39,782 bases of DNA from an uncultured Prevotellaceae bacterium (GCA_937902455.1 CALELI010000107.1:1-39782); one strand, 5' to 3'. Positions 1 through 7,196 are shown, numbered from the stretch's first letter. Numbers and translations: made by a program. The notes: generated from the sequence alone by a model not told the origin.

Positions 1-48
1 TTTGCACTGATGAAAGCAAACCTCATTCCGCAAAGATATCCGAAGTAA
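1..48 (+). CDS. C-terminal end of an unidentified upstream gene (partial)
   Basis: Frame 1 is open from the first base of the window for 15 codons and stops at TAA 46-48, giving the tail FALMKANLIPQRYPK. It ends 13 nt before the methyltransferase start, a spacing typical of an operon. The tail is too short to assign a family. It may simply be an open frame by chance, so confidence is low. Confidence 0.3.
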   Translation, partial: FALMKANLIPQRYPK

Positions 49-61
49 GGAAGTTATATCC

Positions 62-748
62 ATGGATAAGAAAGAAGTCATCGAATTTTTTGATGCCAGA
101 GCCGAGGCATGGGATCGGTCCGTTGTGCATGATGACGAGGTGATCTCCGAGATCCTCGACAATGCGAACGTGGGCCCCGGCTGCGACGTGCTGGACGTGG
201 CCTGCGGCACGGGGATTCTCTTCCCCTATTATCTTTCCCGCGGCGTGAGGAGCGTCATCGGCATCGACATCTCGGAAGAGATGATGAAAATCGGCCGCGA
301 GAAAGTGGAGGCAGCCGGTCTCGGTGACGCCATCAAGTTCCAGAACGAGGACTGTGCCCACATGAGTTTCGCGGACAAGTCGTTCGATGCTGTCGTCTCG
401 GCCTTTGCCCTGCGTAATTTCGAGGACCTGCAACAATGCCTGAACGAGATGTACCGAGTACTCGAACCGGGAGGGACCATTGCCGTCATCGACCTCTGCA
501 ACCCGAAGCATTTCCCGATGAAACAGCTCTTTGCCATCTATCAGAAATTCATCATGCCGCTCGTAAGCCGACGGTTCATAGGCGACAAGGAGGCGGCATC
601 GTATCTCAATGACACCATGAAGGTGGTCCCGTCAGGCAAGGACATGGCCCGACTGTTCGAGCAGGCTGGTTTCCAGAATGTCAACTATAGGGCATTGCAG
701 TTCGGAATGTGCTATCTCTACACAGGAATTAAAGGAGTTAACAGTTAG
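62..748 (+). CDS. UbiE/MenG-like class I SAM-dependent methyltransferase
   Basis: A 228-aa class I methyltransferase. The SAM-binding motif I is VLDVACGTG at residues 43-51, followed by the acidic strand-2 end GIDIS near residue 72 and the post-motif RVLEPGG near 140. The C-terminal half (YQKFIMPLVS, then the GF..V.Y..L..G...L..G.K pattern) matches the layout of UbiE/MenG, which methylates demethylmenaquinone in the last step of menaquinone synthesis. The N-terminus does not carry the usual UbiE signature (YD.MN...S before motif I) and instead reads FFDARAEAWD. It is shorter than typical UbiE (about 245-250 aa). A weak AAGGAA ribosome site lies about 10 nt before the ATG. aroE follows after 15 nt, probably in the same operon. 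The methyltransferase fold is sure; the menaquinone role is inferred. Confidence 0.7.
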   Translation: MDKKEVIEFFDARAEAWDRSVVHDDEVISEILDNANVGPGCDVLDVACGTGILFPYYLSRGVRSVIGIDISEEMMKIGREKVEAAGLGDAIKFQNEDCAHMSFADKSFDAVVSAFALRNFEDLQQCLNEMYRVLEPGGTIAVIDLCNPKHFPMKQLFAIYQKFIMPLVSRRFIGDKEAASYLNDTMKVVPSGKDMARLFEQAGFQNVNYRALQFGMCYLYTGIKGVNS

Positions 749-763
749 TGGGGATTACGTGCG

Positions 764-1543
764 ATGAGAACTTACGGACTTATAGGCAAGGTGCTGGGAC
801 ACTCGTGGTCGAAGGAGTGGTTCACGGACAAATTCCGTAAGGAAGGTATTGACGCGCAGTATCTCAACTTCGAGATACCGTCCATATCCTGTCTGCCGGA
901 ACTCATTGAGGCAAATCCGTCACTCCGCGGGTTCAATGTCACCATTCCCTACAAGACCGAGATAATCCCCTACCTCAGCGCCATCTCTGCAGAGGCAAAG
1001 GCAATCGGAGCTGTCAATGTGGTGAAGATTGACCCCGAGACTCACGAACTGACTGGCTACAACACCGACGTGACCGGGTTCGACGAGTCGATAGCCCCTC
1101 ACATACTCCCCTGCCATCAGCACGCCTTCATCCTCGGCACGGGAGGCGTCTCCAAAGCCGTAGCCTACGCATTCAGACAGGCGGGAATGAAGTACACCTT
1201 CGTGTCACGCCACAAGAAACTCGGCTGCATCACCTACGACGACCTGCGCGAGCTCTTCAAGATCCTGCCCTCAGGCGAAGGCTGGCAAAGGGTTCTCACC
1301 CAGAATCCACCGATCATAGTCAACTGCACCCCACTCGGCATGTACCCCGACACCGACTCCTGTCCCGACATACCATACCACCTCCTCACCGAGCAGAACC
1401 TCCTCTTCGACTGTGTCTACAACCCAACCGAGACCCTCTTTCTCCGCAAGGGTGCTGCCCAGGGCGCCATCACAGTAGGCGGACTCGAAATGCTCCACCT
1501 CCAGGCCCAGCACGCCTGGGAGATATGGAACGACCAGTCCTGA
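764..1543 (+). CDS. aroE: Shikimate dehydrogenase AroE
   Basis: A 259-aa cytoplasmic enzyme that reduces 3-dehydroshikimate to shikimate with NADPH in the pathway to chorismate. The family landmarks are all present: GHSWSKEWF in the substrate-binding loop (residues 12-20), NVTIPYK with catalytic Lys64, GAVNVV at 82-87, NTDVTGF with catalytic Asp102, the nucleotide-binding GTGGVSKAV near 125-133, and NCTPLGMYP late in the protein. Length is slightly below E. coli AroE (272 aa), as is common in Bacteroidetes. The gene follows the methyltransferase after 15 nt. No promoter is visible between them, so the two are probably cotranscribed. Chorismate also feeds menaquinone, which would fit the neighbour if that is a MenG. 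Confidence 0.93.
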   Translation: MRTYGLIGKVLGHSWSKEWFTDKFRKEGIDAQYLNFEIPSISCLPELIEANPSLRGFNVTIPYKTEIIPYLSAISAEAKAIGAVNVVKIDPETHELTGYNTDVTGFDESIAPHILPCHQHAFILGTGGVSKAVAYAFRQAGMKYTFVSRHKKLGCITYDDLRELFKILPSGEGWQRVLTQNPPIIVNCTPLGMYPDTDSCPDIPYHLLTEQNLLFDCVYNPTETLFLRKGAAQGAITVGGLEMLHLQAQHAWEIWNDQS

Positions 1544-1549
1544 ATTTCT

Positions 1550-1600
1550 CTGTCTGAACGATGACGATAACGATGACGATGACAACGAAAACGAAAACTT
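1550..1600. repeat. Low-complexity GATGAC/GAAAAC hexamer tract
   Basis: Just after the aroE stop the DNA runs as imperfect hexamers (GATGAC, GATAAC, GATGAC, GATGAC, AACGAA, AACGAA). It separates aroE from the lpxA promoter. No hairpin or terminator is seen in it. Confidence 0.6.
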
Positions 1601-1610
1601 GAAAGAAAAC

Positions 1611-1641
1611 TTTGCTGTTTAAATGATATTTTATATATTTG
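1611..1641 (+). promoter_or_regulatory. Bacteroidetes-type promoter of lpxA
   Basis: TTTG at 1611-1614 and TATATTTG at 1634-1641 fit the -33/-7 consensus (TTTG and TAnnTTTG) with a 19-nt spacer. The lpxA ATG lies 31 nt after the -7 box, giving a short leader. Confidence 0.8.
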
Positions 1642-1672
1642 CAAATGGAAACTAACAAAAATACGAAATCAT

Positions 1673-2446
1673 ATGAGTAATATCAGTCCGTTGGCATTCG
1701 TAGACCCGGGTGCTAAATTAGGTGAAAACGTGAAGATTGGGCCGTTCTGCTTTGTCGACAAGGATGTGGAAATCGGTGACGGTACGGAATTGATGAACAG
1801 CGTGACTGTTCTCCGTAACACCACTATGGGTAAGAACAATCTCGTATTCCCAGGTGCAGTCCTCGGCGCAATCCCGCAGGACCTGAAATTCAAGGGTGAA
1901 GAATCAACAGTACAGATAGGTGATAACAACCGCATACGTGAGAATGTGACCATCCACAGAGGTACGGCCAGCAAGGGAACGACCATCGTAGGAAGTAACA
2001 ACCTCATCATGGAGAACGCACACATAGCCCACGACTGTGTATTCGGGAGCAACATCATAATGGGTAACTCCACAAAACTGGCAGGAGAAGTGATTGTGGA
2101 CGACGGTGCAGTCATCAGCGCCGTAGTGCTGGTTCACCAGTTCTGCCACATCGGAAGCGGATGTATGATTCAGGGAGGTAGCAGGACCAGTATGGACATT
2201 CCTCCTTATATTATAGCAGCACGTGAACCTATCACCTACTGTGGTGTCAACCTCGTAGGACTCCGACGCAGGGGATATACGCCAGAGATGATTTCCAACA
2301 TCCACGATGCCTACAGAATCATCTACAGCAGTGCCTTCACCGTTGCCGAGGCAGTAGAGAAGATAAGGGAGACAATCCCTATGAGCAAGGAAATTGAGTA
2401 CATCATCAACTTCGTAAGCAATTCAAAGAGAGGAATCGTGAGATAA
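1673..2446 (+). CDS. lpxA: Acyl-ACP--UDP-N-acetylglucosamine O-acyltransferase LpxA
   Basis: A 257-aa left-handed beta-helix acyltransferase that transfers a 3-hydroxyacyl chain from ACP to UDP-GlcNAc, the first step of lipid A synthesis. Hexapeptide repeats fill residues 1-185 (GENVKIG, GDGTEL, GDNNRI and so on). The signature NAHIAHDC holds the catalytic His120, followed by VHQFCHIG and GVNLVGLRRRG. The helical C-terminus ends SKRGIVR, as in E. coli (SSRGLIR-type ending). Length is normal (E. coli 262 aa). In most Bacteroidetes lpxA lies directly after lpxC-fabZ on the same strand. Here it is on the opposite strand, 2 kb from lpxC, with its own promoter. The acidic gene at 2476 follows after 29 nt. 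Confidence 0.95.
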   Translation: MSNISPLAFVDPGAKLGENVKIGPFCFVDKDVEIGDGTELMNSVTVLRNTTMGKNNLVFPGAVLGAIPQDLKFKGEESTVQIGDNNRIRENVTIHRGTASKGTTIVGSNNLIMENAHIAHDCVFGSNIIMGNSTKLAGEVIVDDGAVISAVVLVHQFCHIGSGCMIQGGSRTSMDIPPYIIAAREPITYCGVNLVGLRRRGYTPEMISNIHDAYRIIYSSAFTVAEAVEKIRETIPMSKEIEYIINFVSNSKRGIVR

Positions 2447-2475
2447 TAATAGATAACAGTGAATAATTAAAGACA

Positions 2476-3024
2476 ATGATTTTTAGATTTATAATTATCT
2501 CTGACGAGGTCGATGACTTCATGAGAGAGATTCAGATTGACAGTGACGCTACATTCCTTGATTTCCACAAGGCCATACAGGATTCATGTGGATATGAAGA
2601 CGGGCAGATGACATCATTCACTATGTGTGAGAACGGATGGGAGAAGGCGGAGGAAATCACTCTTGAAGACATGGGCAAGGATGCTTCCGAAGACACTTAT
2701 GTCATGAGCGAGACCAAACTCAGCGAATTCCTTGAGGACGAGAAGCAGCATCTGCTCTATACTTTCGACCCACTGGCTGACAGGATTTTCTTCATTGAAC
2801 TGGCTGAAATCATCACCAGGAAGAACCTTTCAGAACCAAAGGTGACAAGGAAGCATGGCGAGGCACCTCAGCAGACCCTTGACTTCGACGAACTGATGGC
2901 AAAGAACCCTGTCGGACTTGACGATGACATATTCGACGACGATGAGGATGACCTCTATGGTGACGGTATAGACGACATCGACCTCGAAGACCTCGATATC
3001 AGCGACGGAAACCCTTATGATTAG
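2476..3024 (+). CDS. Plasmid pRiA4b ORF-3-like acidic protein
   Basis: A 182-aa cytoplasmic protein. The N-terminal 120 residues (MIFRFIIISDEVDDFMREI, DATFLDFHKAIQ, the LLYTFDPLADRIFFIELAEI strand) look like the pRiA4b ORF-3 family, a small alpha/beta fold of unknown biochemical function. The last 40 residues are extremely acidic (runs such as DDDIFDDDEDD and DDIDLEDLDISD), which could bind basic proteins or mimic nucleic acid. It follows lpxA by 29 nt on the same strand and is probably cotranscribed with it. Its stop codon touches the left inverted repeat that flanks the next gene. The family assignment is by sequence pattern only; I know of no established function. Confidence 0.65.
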   Translation: MIFRFIIISDEVDDFMREIQIDSDATFLDFHKAIQDSCGYEDGQMTSFTMCENGWEKAEEITLEDMGKDASEDTYVMSETKLSEFLEDEKQHLLYTFDPLADRIFFIELAEIITRKNLSEPKVTRKHGEAPQQTLDFDELMAKNPVGLDDDIFDDDEDDLYGDGIDDIDLEDLDISDGNPYD

Positions 3025-3068
3025 TTAACAGTTATCAGTTAACAGTTAACAATGAATTATAAGTTAAC
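3024..3068. repeat. Left inverted repeat arm made of GTTAACA-type heptads
   Basis: Bases 3024-3057 are the exact reverse complement of 3541-3574 (34 of 34). The arm is built from 7-nt words (GTTAACA, GTTATCA, GTTAACA, GTTAACA, ATGAATT). It begins at the last base of the preceding stop codon. Confidence 0.92.
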
Positions 3069-3079
3069 AATTTGTAATA

Positions 3080-3097
3080 AATTATCGGTTGATAATT
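3080..3097. repeat. Small palindrome before the four-helix-bundle gene
   Basis: AATTATC and GATAATT form a 7-bp stem with a GGTT loop, 8 nt upstream of the start codon at 3106. It could be an operator or an RNA hairpin that affects translation. No factor is known from the sequence. Confidence 0.45.
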
Positions 3098-3105
3098 AGC
3101 CAATT

Positions 3106-3489
3106 ATGATATCAGGTAATACTGTACAGGATAAGGCAGATGATTTTGCCCTAAGGATAATCAGATTATATAATTATTTGAAAGAGCATAAACAGGAATT
3201 TGTATTATCCAAGCAACTCCTTCGCAGTGGAACAAGCATTGGCGCTAATATCACTGAGGCTGAATGCGCATTTAGTAAAGAGGAATTCCATTCAAAAATG
3301 GGAATTGCCTATAAAGAATGTGCAGAAAGCAAATACTGGATTAATTTGTTATTGAAAGCAGAATACATCACAGAAGCTCAAGCTGAATCACTGTTAACCG
3401 ATTGCAATGAAATCCTAAAACTTCTGGCATCCATAAACAAAACAGTCCAGTTTCAAAAGGATATTGCAAAACAATTTAGGAATAAATAG
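3106..3489 (+). CDS. Four-helix-bundle protein of the 23S rRNA intervening-sequence (S23/IVP) family
   Basis: A 127-aa all-helical protein with the family landmarks: an early helix (ADDFALRIIRLYNYLKEH), the conserved LSKQLLRSGTSIGANITEA turn at about residues 37-54, KMGIAYKECAESKYWINLLL, and a last helix with NEILKLLASI. Relatives are encoded inside intervening sequences of 23S rRNA genes and also occur free in genomes. They form pentamers of helical bundles, and their role is not settled. This copy is strikingly AT-rich compared with its neighbours and lies between long inverted repeats (3024-3057 and 3541-3574), which suggests acquisition as a unit. It converges on miaA. Confidence 0.85.
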   Translation: MISGNTVQDKADDFALRIIRLYNYLKEHKQEFVLSKQLLRSGTSIGANITEAECAFSKEEFHSKMGIAYKECAESKYWINLLLKAEYITEAQAESLLTDCNEILKLLASINKTVQFQKDIAKQFRNK

Positions 3490-3513
3490 AATCAATCATC
3501 CCAAAATAACTGA

Positions 3514-3574
3514 TAACTTATAATTCATTGTTAACTTTTCATTCATTGTTAACTGTTAACTGATAACTGTTAAC
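3514..3574. repeat. Right inverted repeat arm, partly duplicated
   Basis: Bases 3541-3574 match the reverse complement of 3024-3057 exactly. A second, partial copy at 3514-3535 matches the reverse complement of 3045-3066 over 22 nt. The arm encodes the last residues and stop of miaA on the minus strand. A transcript crossing the whole unit could pair both arms, so the repeat may also end convergent transcription. Confidence 0.9.
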
Positions 3575-4489
3575 TAAATCAAGTATCTTCTGAGGAGATA
3601 CTTGATTGCAGTCGAACCAATGAATGGCTTGGTCTTTCTGGAACCAGGTCATTTGTTTTTTTGCATATACTCTTGTGTTTTTCTGCATTCGAGCAACGGC
3701 GAATTCTTCTGTCCACTCACCTTTTATCACCTGAATCATCTCCTTGTAGCCAACAGTATTGAGCGCATTAGGGAGCACATGGTTTTCGTCAGGAAGATAT
3801 TCTTCATAAAGACCTCTCACCTCATCGAGAAAACCATCCTGCATCATCTGTTCTACACGCGAGTTGATTCGTGAGAACAACTCCTCACGTTCCCTACGGA
3901 GTCCGACCTTTATGACCCGGAAAGGACGTTCTTTCTTCTTGTTCTTGCGAAAAGAGGTGTACGTCTTTCCCGTCATGTAACAGATTTCGAGTGCATGGAC
4001 AACTCGCTGAGTGTTCTTGTGGTCGACAATCTCATAATATTCTGGATCAAGCAGGCGCAGTTCTTCACACAGATGTCCGAGACCCTCCGTCTGGAGTTTG
4101 TCCTTCATGAGCTGACGCGTTTCTTCATCAACAGTAGGAATATCGTCGATGCCATTGCAGACAGCATCGATGTACATCATGCTGCCTCCGACCATGAGGT
4201 GAACATCGGGCCTGGACGGATCTGCATCCTGCGACGCTATCAGGCGAAGTACATCCTCCTCGTACTGAGCGGCACTGTAATAGTCCGTGATGTCGAGAGT
4301 ATCTATGAAATGATGCCGTACCTGGGAGAGTTCGTACTGAGTGGGCTTGGCTGTCCCGATATCCATCCTCCTGTACATCTGACGCGAATCAGCAGAGATG
4401 ATATCGCAATTTAAGAGCTTAGCAAGTTTGATGCTAAGCTCTGTCTTTCCAACTGCCGTAGGACCAAGGAGTACGATGAGAGTCGTCAT
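3539..4489 (-). CDS. miaA: tRNA dimethylallyltransferase MiaA
   Basis: A 316-aa enzyme that adds a dimethylallyl group to N6 of A37 in tRNAs reading codons that start with U. The P-loop GPTAVGKT is at residues 9-16. SADSRQMYR (32-40) and DIGTAKPT follow, and later the tRNA-binding segment QNTRVYAKKQMTWFQKD. Length is normal with a short extra tail. The last dozen residues (LVNSYQLTVNNE) are encoded by the right inverted repeat at 3541-3574, so the tail is unlikely to be under functional selection. The start overlaps the lpxC stop by 4 nt (ATGA), so it is translated as the last gene of an lpxD-lpxC-miaA operon. Confidence 0.95.
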   Translation of the reverse strand: MTTLIVLLGPTAVGKTELSIKLAKLLNCDIISADSRQMYRRMDIGTAKPTQYELSQVRHHFIDTLDITDYYSAAQYEEDVLRLIASQDADPSRPDVHLMVGGSMMYIDAVCNGIDDIPTVDEETRQLMKDKLQTEGLGHLCEELRLLDPEYYEIVDHKNTQRVVHALEICYMTGKTYTSFRKNKKKERPFRVIKVGLRREREELFSRINSRVEQMMQDGFLDEVRGLYEEYLPDENHVLPNALNTVGYKEMIQVIKGEWTEEFAVARMQKNTRVYAKKQMTWFQKDQAIHWFDCNQVSPQKILDLVNSYQLTVNNE

Positions 4490-5394
4490 TCCCTAAGTTT
4501 TCTTGCGAGTACATTATTAATGGTGTGACCAGGTTTCACCGCGATGATGCGTCCCTTGATAGGACGGCCCACAAGGGCAAGGTCACCGATGATGTCGAGC
4601 AGTTTGTGGCGTGCAGGTTCGTTCTTCCATACAAGAGGACGATGATTGAGATAGCCCAGTTTCTTTGCGTCCTGATGAGGAACGCCCATCTTGTCGGCAA
4701 GCATATCGTACTTTTCCTGAGGGAGTTCGTTCTCATAGATGACGATAGCATTGTCGAGGTCGCCGCCCTTGATAAGTCCAGCCTCAACGAGAGGAAGCAA
4801 CTCGCGTACAAACACGAAAGTACGTGCAGGAGCCACATCGCCGACAAAGTCGTCCAGGCTGCTGAGTTCTGCTTCCTGACTTGCCAGCCACTTAGAATCG
4901 AACGTAATCATGACATGACAAGTCATCTTGTCGTCTGGAATGGCAATAAGCAGTTCACCATTAGGGCCTTTCACCTCTATCCTGCGTTCAGGAATCACAA
5001 GGTAGTTCTTCTCTGCGTTCTGTTCCTCAAGGCCGACATCGCGAATATTCTTGACGAAGAACAACGCGCTTCCGTCCATGATAGGCATTTCAGGGCCGTC
5101 GAGCTTGATAAGCACATTGTCTATACCACTGGCATAGAGAGCCGCCATTGCGTGTTCGATGGTACTGACCTTAGCGTCGCCGTTTGCGATGACTGTTCCA
5201 CGCTGAGTCTCGACTACATTCTCTGCAAGACAGTCAATGACTGGCTGGCCCTCGAGGTCAACTCTCTGAATCTTATAGCCATGATTCTCTGGAGCAGGAC
5301 AAAACTCTGCATGTATGTAACGGCCAGTATGAAGGCCTACGCTTTCTATCTTGAATGAAGACTTTAATGTAATCTGTTTATTTTCATTATTCAT
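4486..5394 (-). CDS. lpxC: UDP-3-O-acyl-N-acetylglucosamine deacetylase LpxC without a FabZ domain
   Basis: A 302-aa zinc amidase that removes the acetyl group from UDP-3-O-acyl-GlcNAc, the committed step of lipid A synthesis. Catalytic residues are visible: Glu80-His81 in STIEHAMAAL, zinc ligands His263 and Asp267 in ARHKLLDIIGD, and the general acid His290 in KPGHTINN. The protein ends 12 residues after that histidine. In Bacteroidetes LpxC is usually a fusion of about 460 aa with the dehydratase FabZ. Here that half is absent, and the stop overlaps the start of miaA. The N-terminus MNNENK comes from a heptad repeat tract shared with the end of lpxD. ATG at 5394 is kept because it lies 4 nt after the lpxD stop. 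The deacetylase should be active. Confidence 0.95.
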   Translation of the reverse strand: MNNENKQITLKSSFKIESVGLHTGRYIHAEFCPAPENHGYKIQRVDLEGQPVIDCLAENVVETQRGTVIANGDAKVSTIEHAMAALYASGIDNVLIKLDGPEMPIMDGSALFFVKNIRDVGLEEQNAEKNYLVIPERRIEVKGPNGELLIAIPDDKMTCHVMITFDSKWLASQEAELSSLDDFVGDVAPARTFVFVRELLPLVEAGLIKGGDLDNAIVIYENELPQEKYDMLADKMGVPHQDAKKLGYLNHRPLVWKNEPARHKLLDIIGDLALVGRPIKGRIIAVKPGHTINNVLARKLRE

Positions 5395-5420
5395 TTTTCA
5401 GCATTCATTTTTCATTAATT
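5379..5420. repeat. Heptad tract (ATTTTTC words) at the lpxD/lpxC junction
   Basis: Six consecutive 7-nt words on the plus strand: TATTTTC, ATTATTC, ATTTTTC, AGCATTC, ATTTTTC, ATTAATT. On the minus strand they encode the end of LpxD (ELMKNEC) and the start of LpxC (MNNENK), including both the stop and the start codon. Confidence 0.75.
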
Positions 5421-6444
5421 CATCTATCTTTTTCTGGAGTTCGCTGACCTGTTTCACGAGTTCCGGCAGGTTCTTATATGCAGCAGCACTGCGGGCGAAG
5501 TTCTTATGTTCGATGGCAGGATAGCCCATTACGGTCACGTTACCACGCGCGATGAGGCGTCCTCCAGTAATACCCGACTGGGCACCGACGTTAGTCCTGT
5601 CCCCAACCTTGATGTGACCAGCAACACCAACCTGTCCGCCAAGCATGCACCATTCTCCAATCTTTGCACTTCCGGCAACACCTGTCTGAGCCGACATTAC
5701 CGTGTTTGCACCGACCTCGACATTATGGGCAACCTGAATGAGATTATCCAGTTTCGCGCCTTTATGAACGATTGTGCTGCCCATCGTAGAACGGTCCACG
5801 CAGGTATTTGCACCGATTTCAACGTTGTCCTCAATGACGACATTTCCAATCTGAGGAATCTTCTCATATCCGTCAGGTGTAGGAGCGAATCCGAAACCGT
5901 CAGCGCCTATCACACAGCCAGCATGAAGGACACAGTTATCGCCGACCACACAATCGTGGTAGACCACTGAATTGCTATACATTTCAGTATTCCTGCCCAC
6001 CTTTGCACGGGCGCCCACAGTAGCATGAGGATGAAGGACTGCACCATCGCCTATCTCGGCGTTGTCGCCTATTGCAACAAATGGCGCAAGATAGACATCC
6101 TTGCCGACCTTTGCCGTAGGAGCTATATATGCGAGAGGGTCAATCCCCACCCTTTTGGGTTTCATGGATTCATAAATCTGCAGCAGACGGGCAACACTCT
6201 CGTATGGGTTTTCCACACGTATAAGAGTTGCGCTGACTGGATGAGCAGGCTTGAAAGCATTGCTGACCAGCACTACGGAAGATTTCGTTTCGTATATGAA
6301 GTGCTCGTAATGGGAGTTTGCGAGGAAGGAAATCGCACCGGGCTTGCCTTCTTCAATCTTCGCGAAAGAATTCACAACTGCCTCAGGATTACCTTCTACC
6401 GTACCTCCGATTAACTGAGCTATCTGTTGAGCCTGAAAGTCCAT
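5398..6444 (-). CDS. lpxD: UDP-3-O-(3-hydroxyacyl)glucosamine N-acyltransferase LpxD
   Basis: A 348-aa acyltransferase that adds the second 3-hydroxyacyl chain in lipid A synthesis. Residues 1-100 form the uridine-binding domain (GGTVEGNPEAVVNSFAKIEE, then GAISFLAN). Residues 105-310 are hexapeptide repeats of a left-handed beta helix. The motif LDNLIQVAHNVEVG contains the catalytic His240, and GADGFGFAP matches the conserved nucleotide-sugar contact region. A short C-terminal helix follows (YKNLPELVKQVSELQKKIDEL). Length is normal. It is the first gene of a leftward operon with lpxC and miaA and has a clear promoter 28 nt upstream. Its final residues come from a heptad repeat tract. Confidence 0.96.
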   Translation of the reverse strand: MDFQAQQIAQLIGGTVEGNPEAVVNSFAKIEEGKPGAISFLANSHYEHFIYETKSSVVLVSNAFKPAHPVSATLIRVENPYESVARLLQIYESMKPKRVGIDPLAYIAPTAKVGKDVYLAPFVAIGDNAEIGDGAVLHPHATVGARAKVGRNTEMYSNSVVYHDCVVGDNCVLHAGCVIGADGFGFAPTPDGYEKIPQIGNVVIEDNVEIGANTCVDRSTMGSTIVHKGAKLDNLIQVAHNVEVGANTVMSAQTGVAGSAKIGEWCMLGGQVGVAGHIKVGDRTNVGAQSGITGGRLIARGNVTVMGYPAIEHKNFARSAAAYKNLPELVKQVSELQKKIDELMKNEC

Positions 6445-6472
6445 AATATGCCAATTTAATAAAATCTGATTG

Positions 6473-6503
6473 CAAAGTTACGAATAAGCGAGCGAAATAC
6501 AAA
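6473..6503 (-). promoter_or_regulatory. Bacteroidetes-type promoter of the lpxD-lpxC-miaA operon
   Basis: On the minus strand TTTG (6503-6500) and TAACTTTG (6480-6473) are separated by 19 nt, matching the TTTG/TAnnTTTG consensus. The -7 box is followed by C and the lpxD ATG is 28 nt further on. Confidence 0.85.
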
Positions 6504-6531
6504 ATATATAGTTGAAAACTTTTATTTTTAT

Positions 6532-6607
6532 TTCAGTACCTGCAATATCGGCTACACCTCAGCATAACTTAAGTAAACTTAGTTCTGCACTCGGTTTGCA
6601 CGATATT
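6532..6607 (+). ncRNA. Structured repeat element, copy 1
   Basis: The outer stem pairs AATATCG (6544-6550) with CGATATT (6601-6607). The inner hairpin pairs GCATAACT (6562-6569) with AGTTCTGC (6581-6588) with one mismatch. A bulged T and AAG/CTT close a TAAA loop. A second copy lies at 39670-39744 with the same layout but different stem bases. The conserved flank is CACCTCAGCA before the inner stem and TGCACTCGGTT after it. This could be a structured RNA or a DNA hairpin element; no known family was recognised. Confidence 0.6.
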
Positions 6608-6669
6608 TCCGAGCGAGAGAATTCGATTCTCGGAATCGCTTGGTTCATCCAAGAACTTGCGCGAGTGCC
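6587..6669 (+). repeat. Additional hairpins 3' of structured element copy 1
   Basis: GCACTCG (6587-6593) can pair with CGAGTGC near 6662-6668, enclosing a GAGAAT/ATTCTC hairpin (loop TCG, near 6617-6631) and a CTTGG/CCAAG hairpin (loop TTCAT, near 6640-6654). The outer pairing competes with the end of the inner stem of the element. These hairpins have no counterpart after copy 2. A functional role is inference. Confidence 0.4.
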
Positions 6670-6712
6670 ATTACGCAGTAGGCCTTGTAGCCATGTGCAG
6701 CCTGGCATATAT

Positions 6713-7042
6713 TCGAACGGAAACTGACTCGTCCTCGAACGGAGATGATGTCGCAGGCGAGCTGAGACGGTCTCGGGGTTGAGCTGAGATGCACTCGTGA
6801 AGATAAGTTATGTCATATCGTGAAGATAAGTTATCTTAACACGTGAAGATAAGTTATCTTAACACGTGAAGATAAGTTATCTTACACATTAAAGATAAGT
6901 TATCTTAATGATTGAAGATAAGTTATCTTAACGAGTGGATATAAGTTATCCTGACGAGTGTGTCTCCGTTCAACTACGAGTGCATGTCCGTTCAAACGCG
7001 AGTGCGTATCCATTCAAACGCGAGTGTCTGTCAGTTCTGGTG
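6713..7042. repeat. Mosaic tandem array with 22-23 bp period
   Basis: Three blocks follow each other with nearly constant period. TCGAACGG recurs at 6713 and 6735 and GAGCTGAGA at 6759 and 6781, 22 bp apart in each pair. Seven copies of a 23-bp unit centred on GATAAGTTAT recur at 6802, 6825, 6848, 6871, 6894, 6917 and 6940 (the last degenerate). Units with CGAGTG then start at 6955, 6977, 6999 and 7021, every 22 bp. In the middle block AAGATAA and TTATCTT are complementary arms around a G, so each unit is a near-palindrome. The period is not a multiple of three, so it is not a coding repeat. Confidence 0.85.
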
Positions 7043-7196
7043 GTAGATACTCTCCGTTCATGTGGGAGCCAGACACCAATCTGGCAAGTGCGCCAATACG
7101 GCAAGCCACAGGTTTTTGAACGTGACCCGAACTATTCGGCAAAATGGTTGTGCCCCGGTGCCATCGTATAGTTTTTCCATTTATTTTATGCGAAAA
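7043..7196. other. Gene-free stretch between the array and the next promoter
   Basis: No convincing gene, terminator or RNA structure is seen. The small open frames here have no recognisable protein features. This is the right part of an 830-nt gene-free region. Confidence 0.5.

Noticed and set aside
4525..5358. A 277-codon plus-strand frame opposite lpxC
   Set aside because: LpxC on the minus strand has all catalytic residues; the opposite frame shows no protein features.
6797..7042. CRISPR array
   Set aside because: The repeat units are directly adjacent with a 22-23 bp period and no unique spacers, and no cas genes are present.
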